Positions 9,726 through 19,638 are shown, numbered from the stretch's first letter. The stretch: 64,000 nt of DNA from Nocardia inohanensis NBRC 100128 (GCF_001612945.1 NZ_BDBK01000017.1:1-64000), one strand, 5' to 3'. Numbers and translations are program-made. Notes: generated by a model not told the origin, from the letters alone.

Positions 9726-11725
9726 CGGAACGATCGTCTATAGGCGAGGTCGTTGCGCGCGGCGGCGGGCACGGGCGGCAGGGCGAGGATGTGCGCGGCC
9801 GCGCGCGCGGGATCCAGGCGCACGTAATTGCTTTGGCCCCAGTGGTATTCCTCGCCGCTGATCTCGTCGACGACCACCGGCCGGTCATGCCATTCGCGGC
9901 CGATGGCGGGCAGATCCAGCGACACCATGGCGTGCTCGGTGCCGAACGGATTCAGGTTCACCACCACGAGCACCGCGTCCCCGGTGGTCGGATCGAACTT
10001 CGAAAAGGCCAGTACCGCATCGTTGTCCACGTGATGGAAGTGGATGCAGCGCAGCTGTTGCAGCGCCGGATGCGCCCGCCGGATCTCGTTGAGCCGAGTG
10101 ATCAACGGCTCCAGCGATTCTCCGCGCGCGGCCGCCTCCGCGAACCGGCGCGGCCGCAGCTGATACTTCTCCGAGTCGAGGTACTCCTCGCTGCCCGGCC
10201 GCACCGCCTGATGTTCGTAGAGCTCGAATCCCGAGTACACACCCCAGGTCGGCCCCAGCGTCGCCGCCAGCACCGCCCGGATCGCGAACATGCCCGGCCC
10301 GCCGTGTTGCAGTGATTCGTGCAGGATGTCGGGCGTATTCACGAACAGGTTGGGCCGCGCCTCATCGGCCTTGGCCGCCAATTCCATTCCGAACTCGGCG
10401 ATCTCGTGTTTGTGCACCCGCCAGGTGAAGTAGGTGTACGACTGGCTGAACCCGCGCCGCGCCAGCCCGTAGAGCCGGGCCGGGCGGGTGAACGCCTCGG
10501 ACAGGAATACGATCTCCGGATGGTCGCGATGCACCTGCGCGATCAGCCATTCCCAGAAGTCGGCCGGTTTGGTGTGCGGGTTGTCGACCCGGAAGATGGT
10601 GACGCCCAACCCGATCCAATGCCGCACCACCCGCAGGATCTCGGCGTACAGGCCGTCGGGATCATTGTCGAAGTTGATCGGGTAGATGTCCTGGTACTTC
10701 TTGGGCGGGTTCTCCGCGTAGGCGATGGTGCCGTCCGGCAGGGTGGTGAACCACTGCGGATGCTGTTTCACCCACGGATGGTCGGGCGCGCACTGCAAGG
10801 CCAGGTCGATGGCGACCTCCATGCCCAATTCCCGTGCGGCCTCGACGAATTCGGTGAAGTCGGCCTCGGTCCCCAGCGCCGGATGGATGGCGTCGTGCCC
10901 GCCCTCGTCCGATCCGATGGCCCACGGCGAACCCACATCCTCGGGTCCGGCGGTCAGCGAGTTGTTGGGCCCCTTGCGATTCACCTTGCCGATGGGATGC
11001 ACCGGCGGGAGATACACCACGTCGAACCCCATGGCGGCGATACGAGGCAGCTCCTTCGCGGCGGTCGCGAAGGTCCCGTGCACCGGCTTGCCGTCGGCAT
11101 CCCAGCCGCCGGTGGAGCGGGGAAAGAATTCGTACCAGGACCCGAACAGCGCCCGCTGCCGCTCGACCAGCACCGTCTGCTGCGGACCGTGAGTCACCAA
11201 CTCCCGCAAGGGCGTAGCTCGCAGGATCTCGCCCACCTCGGCGCTGAACGCCGGCGCGACCCGCGCGGGCAATTGCGCGTCGCTGCGCAAAGCCGCTGCC
11301 GCCGACCGCAATACCTCCCACTGCTTCTTCGGCACCGCCTGCGCGGCCCGCTCCAGCAGCTGCGCCCCGATCTCCAGATCATTGGCCAGATCGACCGCGC
11401 TCTGCCCGACCGCGAGCTTGGCCTCCACGCCCGAGCGCCAGGTGGTGAGCGGATCGCTCCAGCCTTCGATGCGATACGTCCACGTGCCCGGCTTCCCGGG
11501 CGTGAACACCGCATTGAACACATCGGGCTGATACTCCGGCGTCATCCGGATCCGCTGGGTGCGTGACGAACCGGGCGCGCGCACCGCCAGGGTGGCGGCC
11601 ACCGCTTCGTGCCCCTCCCGCCACACCACGGCGCGCACCGGGAAGACCTCGCCGACCACGGCTTTCGCCGGACGGCCCCCGGGGATTGCCGGGGCGATGT
11701 CATCGATTGCGATGCGGCCGGTCAC
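9722..11725 (-). CDS. glgE: Alpha-1,4-glucan:maltose-1-phosphate maltosyltransferase GlgE
   Basis: GlgE (GH13_3) extends alpha-1,4-glucan using maltose-1-phosphate and is a validated antitubercular target. The 667-residue protein starts at the GTG at 11725. It has an N-terminal beta-sandwich and an inserted helical part before the barrel. The nucleophile Asp381 lies in [10 protein letters not shown] and the acid/base Glu410 in [25 protein letters not shown] (about 240-255) is a family hallmark. It is the first gene of the glgE-glgB operon. Neither treS nor mak is present in the window, so maltose-1-phosphate must be made elsewhere. Confidence 0.96.
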
Positions 11726-11793
11726 CCGTTCGAACTTACCGGGTGACCGCGCGGGACGGCGTTCCGGACCTGCGAGCGCTCCGGCCGAACGGT

Positions 11794-12453
11794 TTACTGC
11801 TGGCCGGGCTTGAGGAGAACGAAGAGGCCGTTGGCCTCCGCGCACAGCCGGTCGCCGTCGTGCAGGGTGGCGCGGACGAAGATCTTGCGGCCTTCCTGGC
11901 GCTCCACCCAGCCGTGCACCTTCAGCTCCTTGTTCAGGGGCGTGATGGAGCGGTAGTCGACGTGCAGGTAGGCGGTGCGGGTGGCGTTGCCGGAGTAGAC
12001 GGCCGCGGTCATGCCGAGCAGGTCGTCGAAGCCGAGGGCGATGTGGCCGCCGTGGGCCGCCGCATTGCCGCCCAGGTGGAAGGTGCGGAAGGTGATGCGG
12101 GCGTGCACACCCTCCTTGCTCACCTTGTCGACCAGGAACGGCGGCAGCGTGATGTTGCCGCGGGAGGGCAGGTCGGTGCGGTGCCAGGTGGGGGCGGACC
12201 ATTCGTCCACCACGGCCGCCTCGAGCTTGGCGTTGAGCTCCTTCAGCATGGCGATGGCGTCGAGCGCCAGGTCGTCGTCGGGGCTGACCAGGCGGGCGTT
12301 GTCCATCAGGGTGCGGACCTGGTCGATCAGCTCCCCGTAGTGGGGGCCGCCGACGCTGTTGTCGCGCGCCAGGTCCCGGATCGGCCGGAACCCGCCCTCG
12401 TGATGCTCCTGGGTGGGGTCTGCCTCGACCGCCTGAACCTGCTGCTCGCTCAT
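11794..12453 (-). CDS. PaaI-type hotdog-fold thioesterase
   Basis: This 219-residue protein has an N-terminal helical extension of about 90 residues and a hotdog domain. The domain shows the family core [19 protein letters not shown] (about residues 133-151), with the HGG motif that positions the acyl-CoA thioester, and a later [13 protein letters not shown] strand. Such proteins hydrolyse acyl-CoA; the substrate cannot be read from sequence. The ATG at 12453 was chosen. It lies upstream of glgE on the same strand with 68 bp between them and is divergent from glgP. Confidence 0.82.
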   Translation of the reverse strand: MSEQQVQAVEADPTQEHHEGGFRPIRDLARDNSVGGPHYGELIDQVRTLMDNARLVSPDDDLALDAIAMLKELNAKLEAAVVDEWSAPTWHRTDLPSRGNITLPPFLVDKVSKEGVHARITFRTFHLGGNAAAHGGHIALGFDDLLGMTAAVYSGNATRTAYLHVDYRSITPLNKELKVHGWVERQEGRKIFVRATLHDGDRLCAEANGLFVLLKPGQQ

Positions 12454-12530
12454 ATGAAACACGTTATCGGTTGCTTGCCGGATGCTCATGTCCGGGATGC
12501 CGGATCGCCGACACCGCGTGGACCAGCAAG

Positions 12531-12579
12531 TTCGCGGCCCGGCTCGGTCTGGACCGAGTGGAGCGGAGGAGCGAAGCGG
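12531..12579 (+). repeat. 49-bp repeat, copy 1, upstream of glgP
   Basis: This stretch matches the reverse complement of 24155-24203 at 47 of 49 positions. It contains a hairpin CTCGGTCTGGACCGAG and the motif GAGCGGAGGAGCGAAGCGG. A shorter echo (GGAGCGAAGCGGAGGGCA) lies at 12628-12645. The orientation relative to the downstream gene is the same as at pncB. Confidence 0.85.
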
Positions 12580-12656
12580 GGGAGTGGAGGGAGGGAAGAA
12601 CGAGACTTTGGGGCCGCGAACCCGCCCGGAGCGAAGCGGAGGGCAGAATAAGCACC

Positions 12657-15224
12657 GTGAAGGCACTGCGTCGTTTCACCGTCCGCGCTCATTTGCCCGA
12701 GCGACTCTCCGCGCTGACCGAGTTGGCGACCAATCTGAGGTGGTCGTGGCACGGGCCGACGCAGGACCTGTTCGCGGAGCTGGATCCGCACCTGTGGTCG
12801 GAGGTCGCGCACGATCCGGTGCGGATGCTGGGGGAGGTGCCGGCCGAGCGGCTCGACGAGCTGGCGGCGGACGCGGCGTACACCCGGCGGGTCGATGCCG
12901 CCGCGGCGGATCTGGCCGACTATCTCGCACGTCCGCGCTGGTTCCAGAAGCAGGTGAGCGGGCCGCGGGGAATCGCGTACTTCTCCATGGAGTTCGGCGT
13001 CACCGAGGTGTTGCCGAACTACTCCGGCGGGCTCGGAATTCTGGCGGGCGACCATCTCAAGGCCGCCTCGGATCTGGGTTTGCCGCTCATCGGTGTCGGA
13101 TTGCTTTACCGCTCAGGGTATTTCCGGCAGTCGCTGACCGCCGACGGCTGGCAGGCCGAACGGTATCCCGCGCTGGATCCGCAGGGGCTGCCGTTGCGGC
13201 TGCTCACCGAGGGCGGCGCGCCGGTGCTCATTCACGTGGCCATGCCGGAGGGGCGGGTGCTGCGGGCGCGGGTGTGGATCGCGCAGGTGGGGCGGATTCC
13301 GTTGCTGCTCTTGGACTCCGATATCGCCGAGAACGATCCGGAGCTGCGCGCGGTCACCGACCGGCTGTACGGCGGTGATCAGGATCATCGCATCAAACAG
13401 GAGATTCTGGCCGGTATCGGCGGGACTCGCGCGGTGCGCGCATACACCCGCGCCAACGGCCTGCCCGATCCCGATGTGTTCCATATGAACGAGGGTCATG
13501 CCGGGTTCCTCGGCATCGAGCGGATTCGTGAATTCATGTCCGCCGGAATGGATTTCGACGCCGCCCTGGCCGCCGTCCGTGCCGGGACGGTGTTCACCAC
13601 CCACACCCCGGTGCCCGCCGGTATCGACCGCTTCGCCAGTGCGCTGGTGCGCCGCTACTTCGGTGGGGCGCACGGTGAGCGCGAATCCCCGGTGCTGCCG
13701 GGTGTTTCGGTGGATCGCATCCTGGCCTTGGGTCGCGAGGCCGACCCCTCGGTGTTCAATATGGCCCACCTGGGTCTGCGACTCGCCCAGCGCGCCAACG
13801 GTGTTTCGAAGCTGCACGGCGAGGTCAGCCGCGATATGTTCGCCCCGCTGTGGCCGGGCTTCGATATCGCGGAGGTGCCGATCGGTTCGGTCACCAATGG
13901 CGTGCACGCCCCGACCTGGGCCGCGCGCGAATGGATCGACAAGGCCCGCGAGCTCATCGGCGACGAGCTGGTGGAGGAGGCGCGGGGCTGGGAACGGCTC
14001 TGCGATGTGGATCTGGGTGAACTGTGGTCCACCCGGAATGCCTTGCGCGCCATCCTGGTCGGCGAGGTCCGCCGCCGGCTGCGCAATTCCTGGCTGGAGC
14101 GCGGCGCGGCGCCGGCGGAGCTGGGCTGGGTGGACGAGGTCTTCGATCCGCGGGTGCTGACCGTCGGGTTCGCGCGGCGCGTCCCCACCTACAAGCGGCT
14201 CACCCTCATGCTGCGCGACCCGGATCGCCTGCGCGCCATGCTGCTCGATCCCGAGCATCCGGTGCAGCTGGTGGTGGCGGGCAAATCGCATCCGGCCGAT
14301 GACGGCGGCAAGGCGCTGATCCAGCAGATCGTGCGCTTCGCCGACGATCCGGCGGTCCGGCATCGCATCGTCTTCCTGCCCGACTACGACATGTCCATGG
14401 CCCGCTACCTGTACTGGGGATGCGATGTCTGGCTGAACAATCCGCTGCGCCCGCTGGAAGCCTGCGGCACCTCCGGCATGAAGTCGGCCCTCAACGGCGG
14501 CCTCAATCTCTCCATCCGCGACGGCTGGTGGGACGAGATGTACGACGGCGAGAACGGCTGGGCCATCCCCACCGCCGACGGCGTCCGCGACGAACACCGC
14601 CGCGACGACCTCGAGGCGTCGGCCCTCTACGAACTGCTCGAACGTGCGGTGCTGCCGCGCTTCTACGATCGCGACCACGACGACGTGCCGGTGCGCTGGA
14701 TGGAAATGGTCCGCCACACCCTGCGAACCCTGGGCCCGAAGGTGTTGGCGTCCAGGATGGTTCGCGACTATGCCGTCGACTACTACGCTCCGACCGCGGC
14801 CGGTTACGCCGCGGTCGCCGCCGACGATTTCAAGGGCGCCCGCGAGCTCGCCGAGTACCGCCGCCGCATCGAATCCGCTTGGCCGGCGGTGAAAGTCGTG
14901 CAGGTCGACAGCTCCGGCCTGCCCGACACCCCGGTCATCGGCGCGAACCTGGCCCTGCGCGCCCGCATCGATCTGGGCGGTCTCGCGCCCTCCGACGTCT
15001 CCGTACAGGCCGCCCTGGGCCGTGTCACCCCGAGCGACGACCTCACCGACGTCCACACCATCGAGATGACACCCAGCGGAACCGATTCCGGCACCGACGT
15101 TTTCACCGTCGAAACCCCGGTCCCGGTCTCGGGTGCGGTCGGCTACACCATCCGCATCCTGCCGCACCATCCGCTGCTGGCCGGTGACGCGGAGTTCGGC
15201 CTGATCGCCACCCCCAGCCCGTAG
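12657..15224 (+). CDS. glgP: Alpha-glucan (glycogen/maltodextrin) phosphorylase GlgP
   Basis: GlgP removes glucose units from alpha-1,4-glucan as glucose-1-phosphate using pyridoxal phosphate. The protein is 855 residues from the GTG at 12657, close to the actinobacterial family size. The PLP lysine is Lys609 in EACGTSGMKSALNGG. An N-terminal DUF3417-type segment (VRAHLPERLSALTELATNLRW is its start) precedes the catalytic part, which opens with IAYFSMEFGV. A -10-like CAGAAT ends 7 bases before the GTG, suggesting a leaderless transcript. It corresponds to Rv1328. Confidence 0.95.
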   Translation: MKALRRFTVRAHLPERLSALTELATNLRWSWHGPTQDLFAELDPHLWSEVAHDPVRMLGEVPAERLDELAADAAYTRRVDAAAADLADYLARPRWFQKQVSGPRGIAYFSMEFGVTEVLPNYSGGLGILAGDHLKAASDLGLPLIGVGLLYRSGYFRQSLTADGWQAERYPALDPQGLPLRLLTEGGAPVLIHVAMPEGRVLRARVWIAQVGRIPLLLLDSDIAENDPELRAVTDRLYGGDQDHRIKQEILAGIGGTRAVRAYTRANGLPDPDVFHMNEGHAGFLGIERIREFMSAGMDFDAALAAVRAGTVFTTHTPVPAGIDRFASALVRRYFGGAHGERESPVLPGVSVDRILALGREADPSVFNMAHLGLRLAQRANGVSKLHGEVSRDMFAPLWPGFDIAEVPIGSVTNGVHAPTWAAREWIDKARELIGDELVEEARGWERLCDVDLGELWSTRNALRAILVGEVRRRLRNSWLERGAAPAELGWVDEVFDPRVLTVGFARRVPTYKRLTLMLRDPDRLRAMLLDPEHPVQLVVAGKSHPADDGGKALIQQIVRFADDPAVRHRIVFLPDYDMSMARYLYWGCDVWLNNPLRPLEACGTSGMKSALNGGLNLSIRDGWWDEMYDGENGWAIPTADGVRDEHRRDDLEASALYELLERAVLPRFYDRDHDDVPVRWMEMVRHTLRTLGPKVLASRMVRDYAVDYYAPTAAGYAAVAADDFKGARELAEYRRRIESAWPAVKVVQVDSSGLPDTPVIGANLALRARIDLGGLAPSDVSVQAALGRVTPSDDLTDVHTIEMTPSGTDSGTDVFTVETPVPVSGAVGYTIRILPHHPLLAGDAEFGLIATPSP

Positions 15225-15228
15225 CGGC

Positions 15229-17283
15229 TCAGGTCGGCAGGATCAGGGTGCGCTTGAGGATCTTGCCGGTGGCGTTGCGCGGCAGCGATTCCAGGAAGGT
15301 GACGTCGCGGGGCACCGAGAACCGGCTGACCCGGTGCCGGATGTAATTGCGCACCATCTCCGAGTCCAGGCCGGAGCCGGGGCGTTTGACCACGAAAGCC
15401 GCCAGCCGCTGGCCGAACTCGCGGTCCGGCACCCCCACCACGGCCACCTCGCTGACCTGCGGCAGATGCGACAGGGCCTCTTCGACGGCGCGCGGGAAGA
15501 CGTTCTCGCCGCCCGAGATGATCATCTCGTCGTCGCGGCCGGAGACGAACATCTTGCCGGTGGCGTCCAGATAGCCGATATCGCCGGTGTCGAGCATGCC
15601 GTCCGCCTCGTCCGGGGGCGTGGCATCGGTGTAGCCGTCGAAGAGCATGTGATTGCCGACGAAGATCCGCCCGATCGCGCCGATCGGCAGCGGCCGCCGA
15701 TCCGGGCCCAGCACCGCGATTCTGGTGCCCAGCGGCGGCCGCCCGGCGGTGGTGGGGGACAGGCGCAGATCGGCCGGGTCGGCGATGGACGCCCACGACA
15801 CCTCGGTGGAGCCGTACACGTTGTAGAGGATGTCGCCGAAGGTCTCCAGGAATTTCAGCACCACCGCACCGGCCAGCGGCGCACCGCAACTGGCCACCAC
15901 CTTCAGGCTCGACAGGTCGTAGCGTTCGCGCACCTGCACGGGCAGGTCGAGGATGCGATTCACCATGACCGGCACCACGATCAGCGCCGTGATGCGCTGC
16001 TCGGCGATGCGCCGCAGGCACTCCTCGGCATCGAAGCGATCGGCCAGCACCACGGTGGCGCGGATGGCGGTGGAGATCTGCAAGGCGGCCAGGCCCCAGG
16101 TGTGGAACAGCGGGGCCGGAATCAGCATGGTTTCGTTGACGCCGAACGGGATTCGCGACAGCAGCGCCGCCACCGTCCCGAAGCCTTTGGGATGCGGGCG
16201 GCGCGCGCCCTTCGGCGTGCCGCTGGTGCCGGAGGTGAGCACCACCAGCCGCCCCGGGCGCGGGGCTTTGCGCGGCGGCTCCTGCCGCATGGCGATCAGC
16301 TCTTCGAGGGTGGTGCGCCCGGGTTCGGGCGCGGTGTCGTCGGCGGTGAAACGCGGCAGGTCCGAGGGCAGGTATCGCACCAGATGCTCGAACTCGTTGT
16401 CCACGAACAGCGCCGAGAGCTGATGCCGCTGCACGATCTCCTCGATCTGCCGCGCCGGCAGCCCGGTATTGAGCAGCACCGCGTCCGCGCCCGACTTGCC
16501 CGCCGCCACCATGCATTCCACCATCCCGGTGTGATTGCGGCACAGCAGCCCGATGGAGGTCCCCGCTCCGAAACCGAGCGCGGCGAACGCCCCGGCGAGG
16601 GCATTGCTGCGCGCGTGCAGCTGCTCGAAAGTGCTGCTGTAGCGGTCGTCGACCACGGCCGGGCGCTGCGGGGAGTGCGCGGCCGCGGCGGCGTATCCGC
16701 CCGCCAGGCTGAAGCCCCATTTGGCCAGGCTGCCGATCTGCCGCAGCCCCACATCCGGCCGGAAGGTGCGCACGACTCCGGACGCCACCATCTGTTTGGC
16801 AACGCCCGCTTGCAGTTTCATCGGCGAGTCCTCGCCGTTGACGATCACCGCGGTGGGCGCGCCCGTGATCAGTTCCGCGACCCGCCGCAGCCCCTGCTGC
16901 ACCCAGGCCGTCACCGCCGAATTGGGCAGTTCGGTCAGCAGCGGATGTACGTGGCTCGCCTTGAAGCAGGTGACCAGCACCCGGGTCTGCGCACCGGTCT
17001 CACTCAGCCGGATGGCGGCGAAGCTGCCGTAGTCGGGGCAGTGCAGTTCCAAGCTCTCCTGATGCCGCGCGATCCGCAGCAGGACGCGCAGGGTCCGGAT
17101 CTCGATGCCGTGGCCGCCGATCCGCAGATTCAGCGTCTGATGTTCTTCGGCGGTATCGGGTGTTTCACACGCGCCGATTCCGGGAAATAGCCGGGGGTAG
17201 GTCTGTGGCTCGACGAGCACATCCCAGATTGCTTTACGGGCGATCGGGAATTCGGCGATCGCATCGATGACGTCGGTAACCAC
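15229..17283 (-). CDS. SRPBCC-domain/acyl-CoA ligase (FadD-type) fusion protein
   Basis: This 684-residue protein joins two modules. Residues 1-155 look like an SRPBCC (START/polyketide-cyclase-like) lipid-binding fold, opening VTDVIDAIAEFPIARKAIWD. Residues 175-684 form an ANL-superfamily adenylating enzyme with the LTSGTSGTPKGARRP loop, the YGSTEVSW motif, DTGDIGYLD, the hinge GRDDEMIISGGENVFP and the C-terminal lysine in NATGKILKR. It should activate a fatty or related acid to acyl-CoA; the N-terminal domain may present or sense the acid (inference). The GTG at 17283 is the best start; a TTG at 17370 is possible. It converges on glgP with 4 bp between the stops. Confidence 0.85.
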   Translation of the reverse strand: MVTDVIDAIAEFPIARKAIWDVLVEPQTYPRLFPGIGACETPDTAEEHQTLNLRIGGHGIEIRTLRVLLRIARHQESLELHCPDYGSFAAIRLSETGAQTRVLVTCFKASHVHPLLTELPNSAVTAWVQQGLRRVAELITGAPTAVIVNGEDSPMKLQAGVAKQMVASGVVRTFRPDVGLRQIGSLAKWGFSLAGGYAAAAAHSPQRPAVVDDRYSSTFEQLHARSNALAGAFAALGFGAGTSIGLLCRNHTGMVECMVAAGKSGADAVLLNTGLPARQIEEIVQRHQLSALFVDNEFEHLVRYLPSDLPRFTADDTAPEPGRTTLEELIAMRQEPPRKAPRPGRLVVLTSGTSGTPKGARRPHPKGFGTVAALLSRIPFGVNETMLIPAPLFHTWGLAALQISTAIRATVVLADRFDAEECLRRIAEQRITALIVVPVMVNRILDLPVQVRERYDLSSLKVVASCGAPLAGAVVLKFLETFGDILYNVYGSTEVSWASIADPADLRLSPTTAGRPPLGTRIAVLGPDRRPLPIGAIGRIFVGNHMLFDGYTDATPPDEADGMLDTGDIGYLDATGKMFVSGRDDEMIISGGENVFPRAVEEALSHLPQVSEVAVVGVPDREFGQRLAAFVVKRPGSGLDSEMVRNYIRHRVSRFSVPRDVTFLESLPRNATGKILKRTLILPT

Positions 17284-17372
17284 GGGCTTGCATACTCTCG
17301 TCGGCCGGTTCCCCTGTTGTCCGGCGATAACGCATTTGTAACGTCCCAGACAGTTTAGGTCAAGACTCAATA

Positions 17373-17388
17373 ATTACCGGTCGGTAAT
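17373..17388. promoter_or_regulatory. 7-2-7 inverted repeat, probable TetR-type operator
   Basis: ATTACCG and CGGTAAT are separated by two bases. The site lies 85 bp upstream of the acyl-CoA ligase start, in an AT-rich patch rare in this window, and 162 bp upstream of the NCS2 permease. Size and symmetry fit TetR-family operators of lipid genes; the regulator is not identified. Confidence 0.6.
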
Positions 17389-17550
17389 CAGTTAAATTGC
17401 GGGGTAATTGCGCAGCTGGTCACGTGAATTCAAGGGTGTGGCAGTCGCGATTGCCAACGGTTCGCCGGGTCGGGTGCAGACCGGATGAACAGGACAAGTA
17501 CGGTGCCCAGGGCATCCTTCTACCTCCTGCCGACTGGAGACAGCACACTC

Positions 17551-18918
17551 ATGAGCACCGGCGTCCTCACGCGCACCAAGGGGCGCGTCGACGAGTACTT
17601 CGGCATCAGCCAGCACGGATCGACCGTCAAACGTGAGCTCATGGCCGGGACCATCACGTTCCTGGCCATGTCGTACGTGCTGGCCGTGAACCCGTCCATC
17701 CTCGGCGACGGCCCCAACGGCGCGCTCGGCGACAAGGGCATGCCGGTGCAGGCGGTCTTCACCGCCACCGCCGTCGCCGCCGTCTTCGGCACCCTGGTCA
17801 TGGGCCTGTGGGCCAAGTACCCGGTGGCGCTCGCGCCCGGCATGGGCCTCAACGCCTTCTTCGCCTACAGCGTCGTGCTCGGCATGGGAATCCCCTGGCA
17901 GGAAGCGCTTTCGGGCACCTTGCTCTCGGGCATCATCTTCTTCGTGCTCGCCGTCACCAAGGTGCGCGAGAAGATCATCGACGCCATCCCCATGCAGATG
18001 AAGCTGGCCGTCGGCGCGGGCATCGGCATGTTCGTGGCCTTCCTGGGCTTGAAGAACTCCGGCATCGTGGTGGCCAGCGACGCCACCTTCGTGCACCTGG
18101 GCAACTTCCACCACGGCACCACCCTGCTGGCGGTGTTCGGCCTGGTCGTCACCGTCGTGTTCCTGGTGCTGGGCTGGCACGGCGCGGTGCTCTACGGCAT
18201 CCTGTCCACCACCCTGCTCGGCATCGTCTGCGGTCTGGTGGAGCTGCCGAATTCCCTTGCCGCACTGCCGCACGGGCTGGACAAGACCTTCGGCCAGGCG
18301 GTCATCCACCTGCCCGACGCCTTCACTCAGCAGATGATCATCGTCGTGCTGACCATGCTGTTCGTCGACTTCTTCGACGCCTCCGGCACTTTGATCGGGG
18401 TGGCCAATCAGGCCGGGCTGCTCACCAAGGACGGCAAGCTGGATCGCGCGGGCCAGGCCCTGGCCGCCGACTCGGTCGGCACCGCCGCGGGCGCCATCAT
18501 CGGCACCTCCACCACCACCGCGTACGTCGAATCCACGGCGGGTGTTTCGGCGGGCGGGCGCACCGGTCTGACCGCGGTCTCCACGGCCTTCTGGTTCCTG
18601 ATCGCCATGTTCTTCTTCCCGCTCTTCGCGGTGGTCGCGGGCGTGCCGGCGGTGACCGCGCCGGCCTTGATCGTGGTCGGCGTGCTGATGGCGCGGGCCC
18701 TGGGCGAAATCGAGTGGGCCAAGCTGGAGTACGCGGTCCCGGCCTTCCTGACCGTGATCATGATGCCGCTGACCTACTCCATCGCCAACGGCATCGCCAT
18801 GGGCCTGCTGTTCTATCCGGTGGTCATGGTCGCCAAGAAACGCTGGCGGGAAGTGCATCCGGTGATGTGGGTGCTCGCCCTGATCTTCCTGTCCTACTTC
18901 TGGTTCCTCGCGGAGTAA
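17551..18918 (+). CDS. NCS2-family purine permease (AzgA-like)
   Basis: This 455-residue membrane protein has about 12-14 hydrophobic segments. The N-terminus VDEYFGISQHGSTVKREL followed by GTITFLAMSYVLAVNPSIL is the pattern of the AzgA subgroup of NCS2 transporters, which take up adenine, guanine or hypoxanthine by proton symport. GTSTTTAYVESTAGVSAGGRTG (about residues 334-355) is the conserved TM10-type motif. Exact substrate selectivity cannot be read from sequence. The ATG at 17551 follows a GGAGA site. It is divergent from the acyl-CoA ligase gene. Confidence 0.9.
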   Translation: MSTGVLTRTKGRVDEYFGISQHGSTVKRELMAGTITFLAMSYVLAVNPSILGDGPNGALGDKGMPVQAVFTATAVAAVFGTLVMGLWAKYPVALAPGMGLNAFFAYSVVLGMGIPWQEALSGTLLSGIIFFVLAVTKVREKIIDAIPMQMKLAVGAGIGMFVAFLGLKNSGIVVASDATFVHLGNFHHGTTLLAVFGLVVTVVFLVLGWHGAVLYGILSTTLLGIVCGLVELPNSLAALPHGLDKTFGQAVIHLPDAFTQQMIIVVLTMLFVDFFDASGTLIGVANQAGLLTKDGKLDRAGQALAADSVGTAAGAIIGTSTTTAYVESTAGVSAGGRTGLTAVSTAFWFLIAMFFFPLFAVVAGVPAVTAPALIVVGVLMARALGEIEWAKLEYAVPAFLTVIMMPLTYSIANGIAMGLLFYPVVMVAKKRWREVHPVMWVLALIFLSYFWFLAE

Positions 18919-19010
18919 TCCGGCAGCGGTGACCCAGGTCACCGCCGCGGCGGGGCGGCAGCGGAATAGGCTGCCGCCGAGGTCGGTTGAGTCTCACCGT
19001 CGGCAGCGAT

Positions 19011-19026
19011 ACGGACCATGGTCCGT
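19011..19026. promoter_or_regulatory. Perfect 16-bp palindrome upstream of the DoxX gene
   Basis: ACGGACCATGGTCCGT is fully self-complementary and lies 51 bp upstream of the DoxX start codon, where a repressor would cover the promoter. The form fits a TetR-family operator; no regulator gene is adjacent. Confidence 0.65.
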
Positions 19027-19076
19027 TTTCAGATCGCGGCCGGGACGCAGACCGACCGACGAGGAACGAGCACGCC

Positions 19077-19625
19077 ATGACCACCTTCGAGACGACAGTC
19101 GAGAACGCCATGACCACTCAGAACGCCCCCGCCACCACCACTTCCGTCGCCGCGAGCGATATCGGCCTGCTGATCGCCCGGGTGGGCTTCGGCGGCCTGC
19201 TGGCCGTACACGGCTCCCAGAAACTCTTCGGCTGGTTCAACGGCTACGGCTGGGACGCCACCACCCAATCCTTCGACGGCATGGGCTACAACCCCGGCAA
19301 GTTCTTCGGCACCCTGGCCGGGCTCACCGAATTCGGCGGCGGGCTGCTCCTGCTGCTGGGCCTGCTCACGCCGCTGGCGGCCGCCGCCGCGCTGGGCACC
19401 ATGATCAATGCCGCCAACGCGGTGTGGAGCGGCGGCTTCGCCATGTGGGAGATGCCGGTGCTCTTCGGAATCGCGGCTACCGCATTGGCTTTCACCGGAC
19501 CGGGCCGCTTCTCGCTCGATCACGGCCGGCCGTGGCAGCGGCAGGGTGTGGTGTGGGGCGCGGGAGCCGTGGCGCTGGCCGTCGTGGCCGCGATCATCAC
19601 GCTCGTCCTGAAGTCGGCGCTGTAA
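19077..19625 (+). CDS. DoxX-family membrane protein
   Basis: This 182-residue protein starts with about 25 polar residues and then has four predicted membrane helices. Signatures are LIARVGFGGLLAVHGSQKLFGWF (starting near residue 31) and GLTEFGGGLLLLLGLLTPLA (about 83-102), both typical of DoxX. Family members have been linked to redox or thiol-stress membrane complexes in mycobacteria, but the role here is unproven. The ATG at 19077 follows a GAGGAACGAG site. A strong palindromic operator lies upstream. Confidence 0.85.
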   Translation: MTTFETTVENAMTTQNAPATTTSVAASDIGLLIARVGFGGLLAVHGSQKLFGWFNGYGWDATTQSFDGMGYNPGKFFGTLAGLTEFGGGLLLLLGLLTPLAAAAALGTMINAANAVWSGGFAMWEMPVLFGIAATALAFTGPGRFSLDHGRPWQRQGVVWGAGAVALAVVAAIITLVLKSAL

Positions 19626-19638
19626 CAAAAAGTTTCGT

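Noticed and set aside
13113-15170. 685-residue open frame antisense to glgP
   Set aside because: High-GC shadow frame with Asp/His/Gly-rich low-complexity protein; glgP on the other strand is certain.
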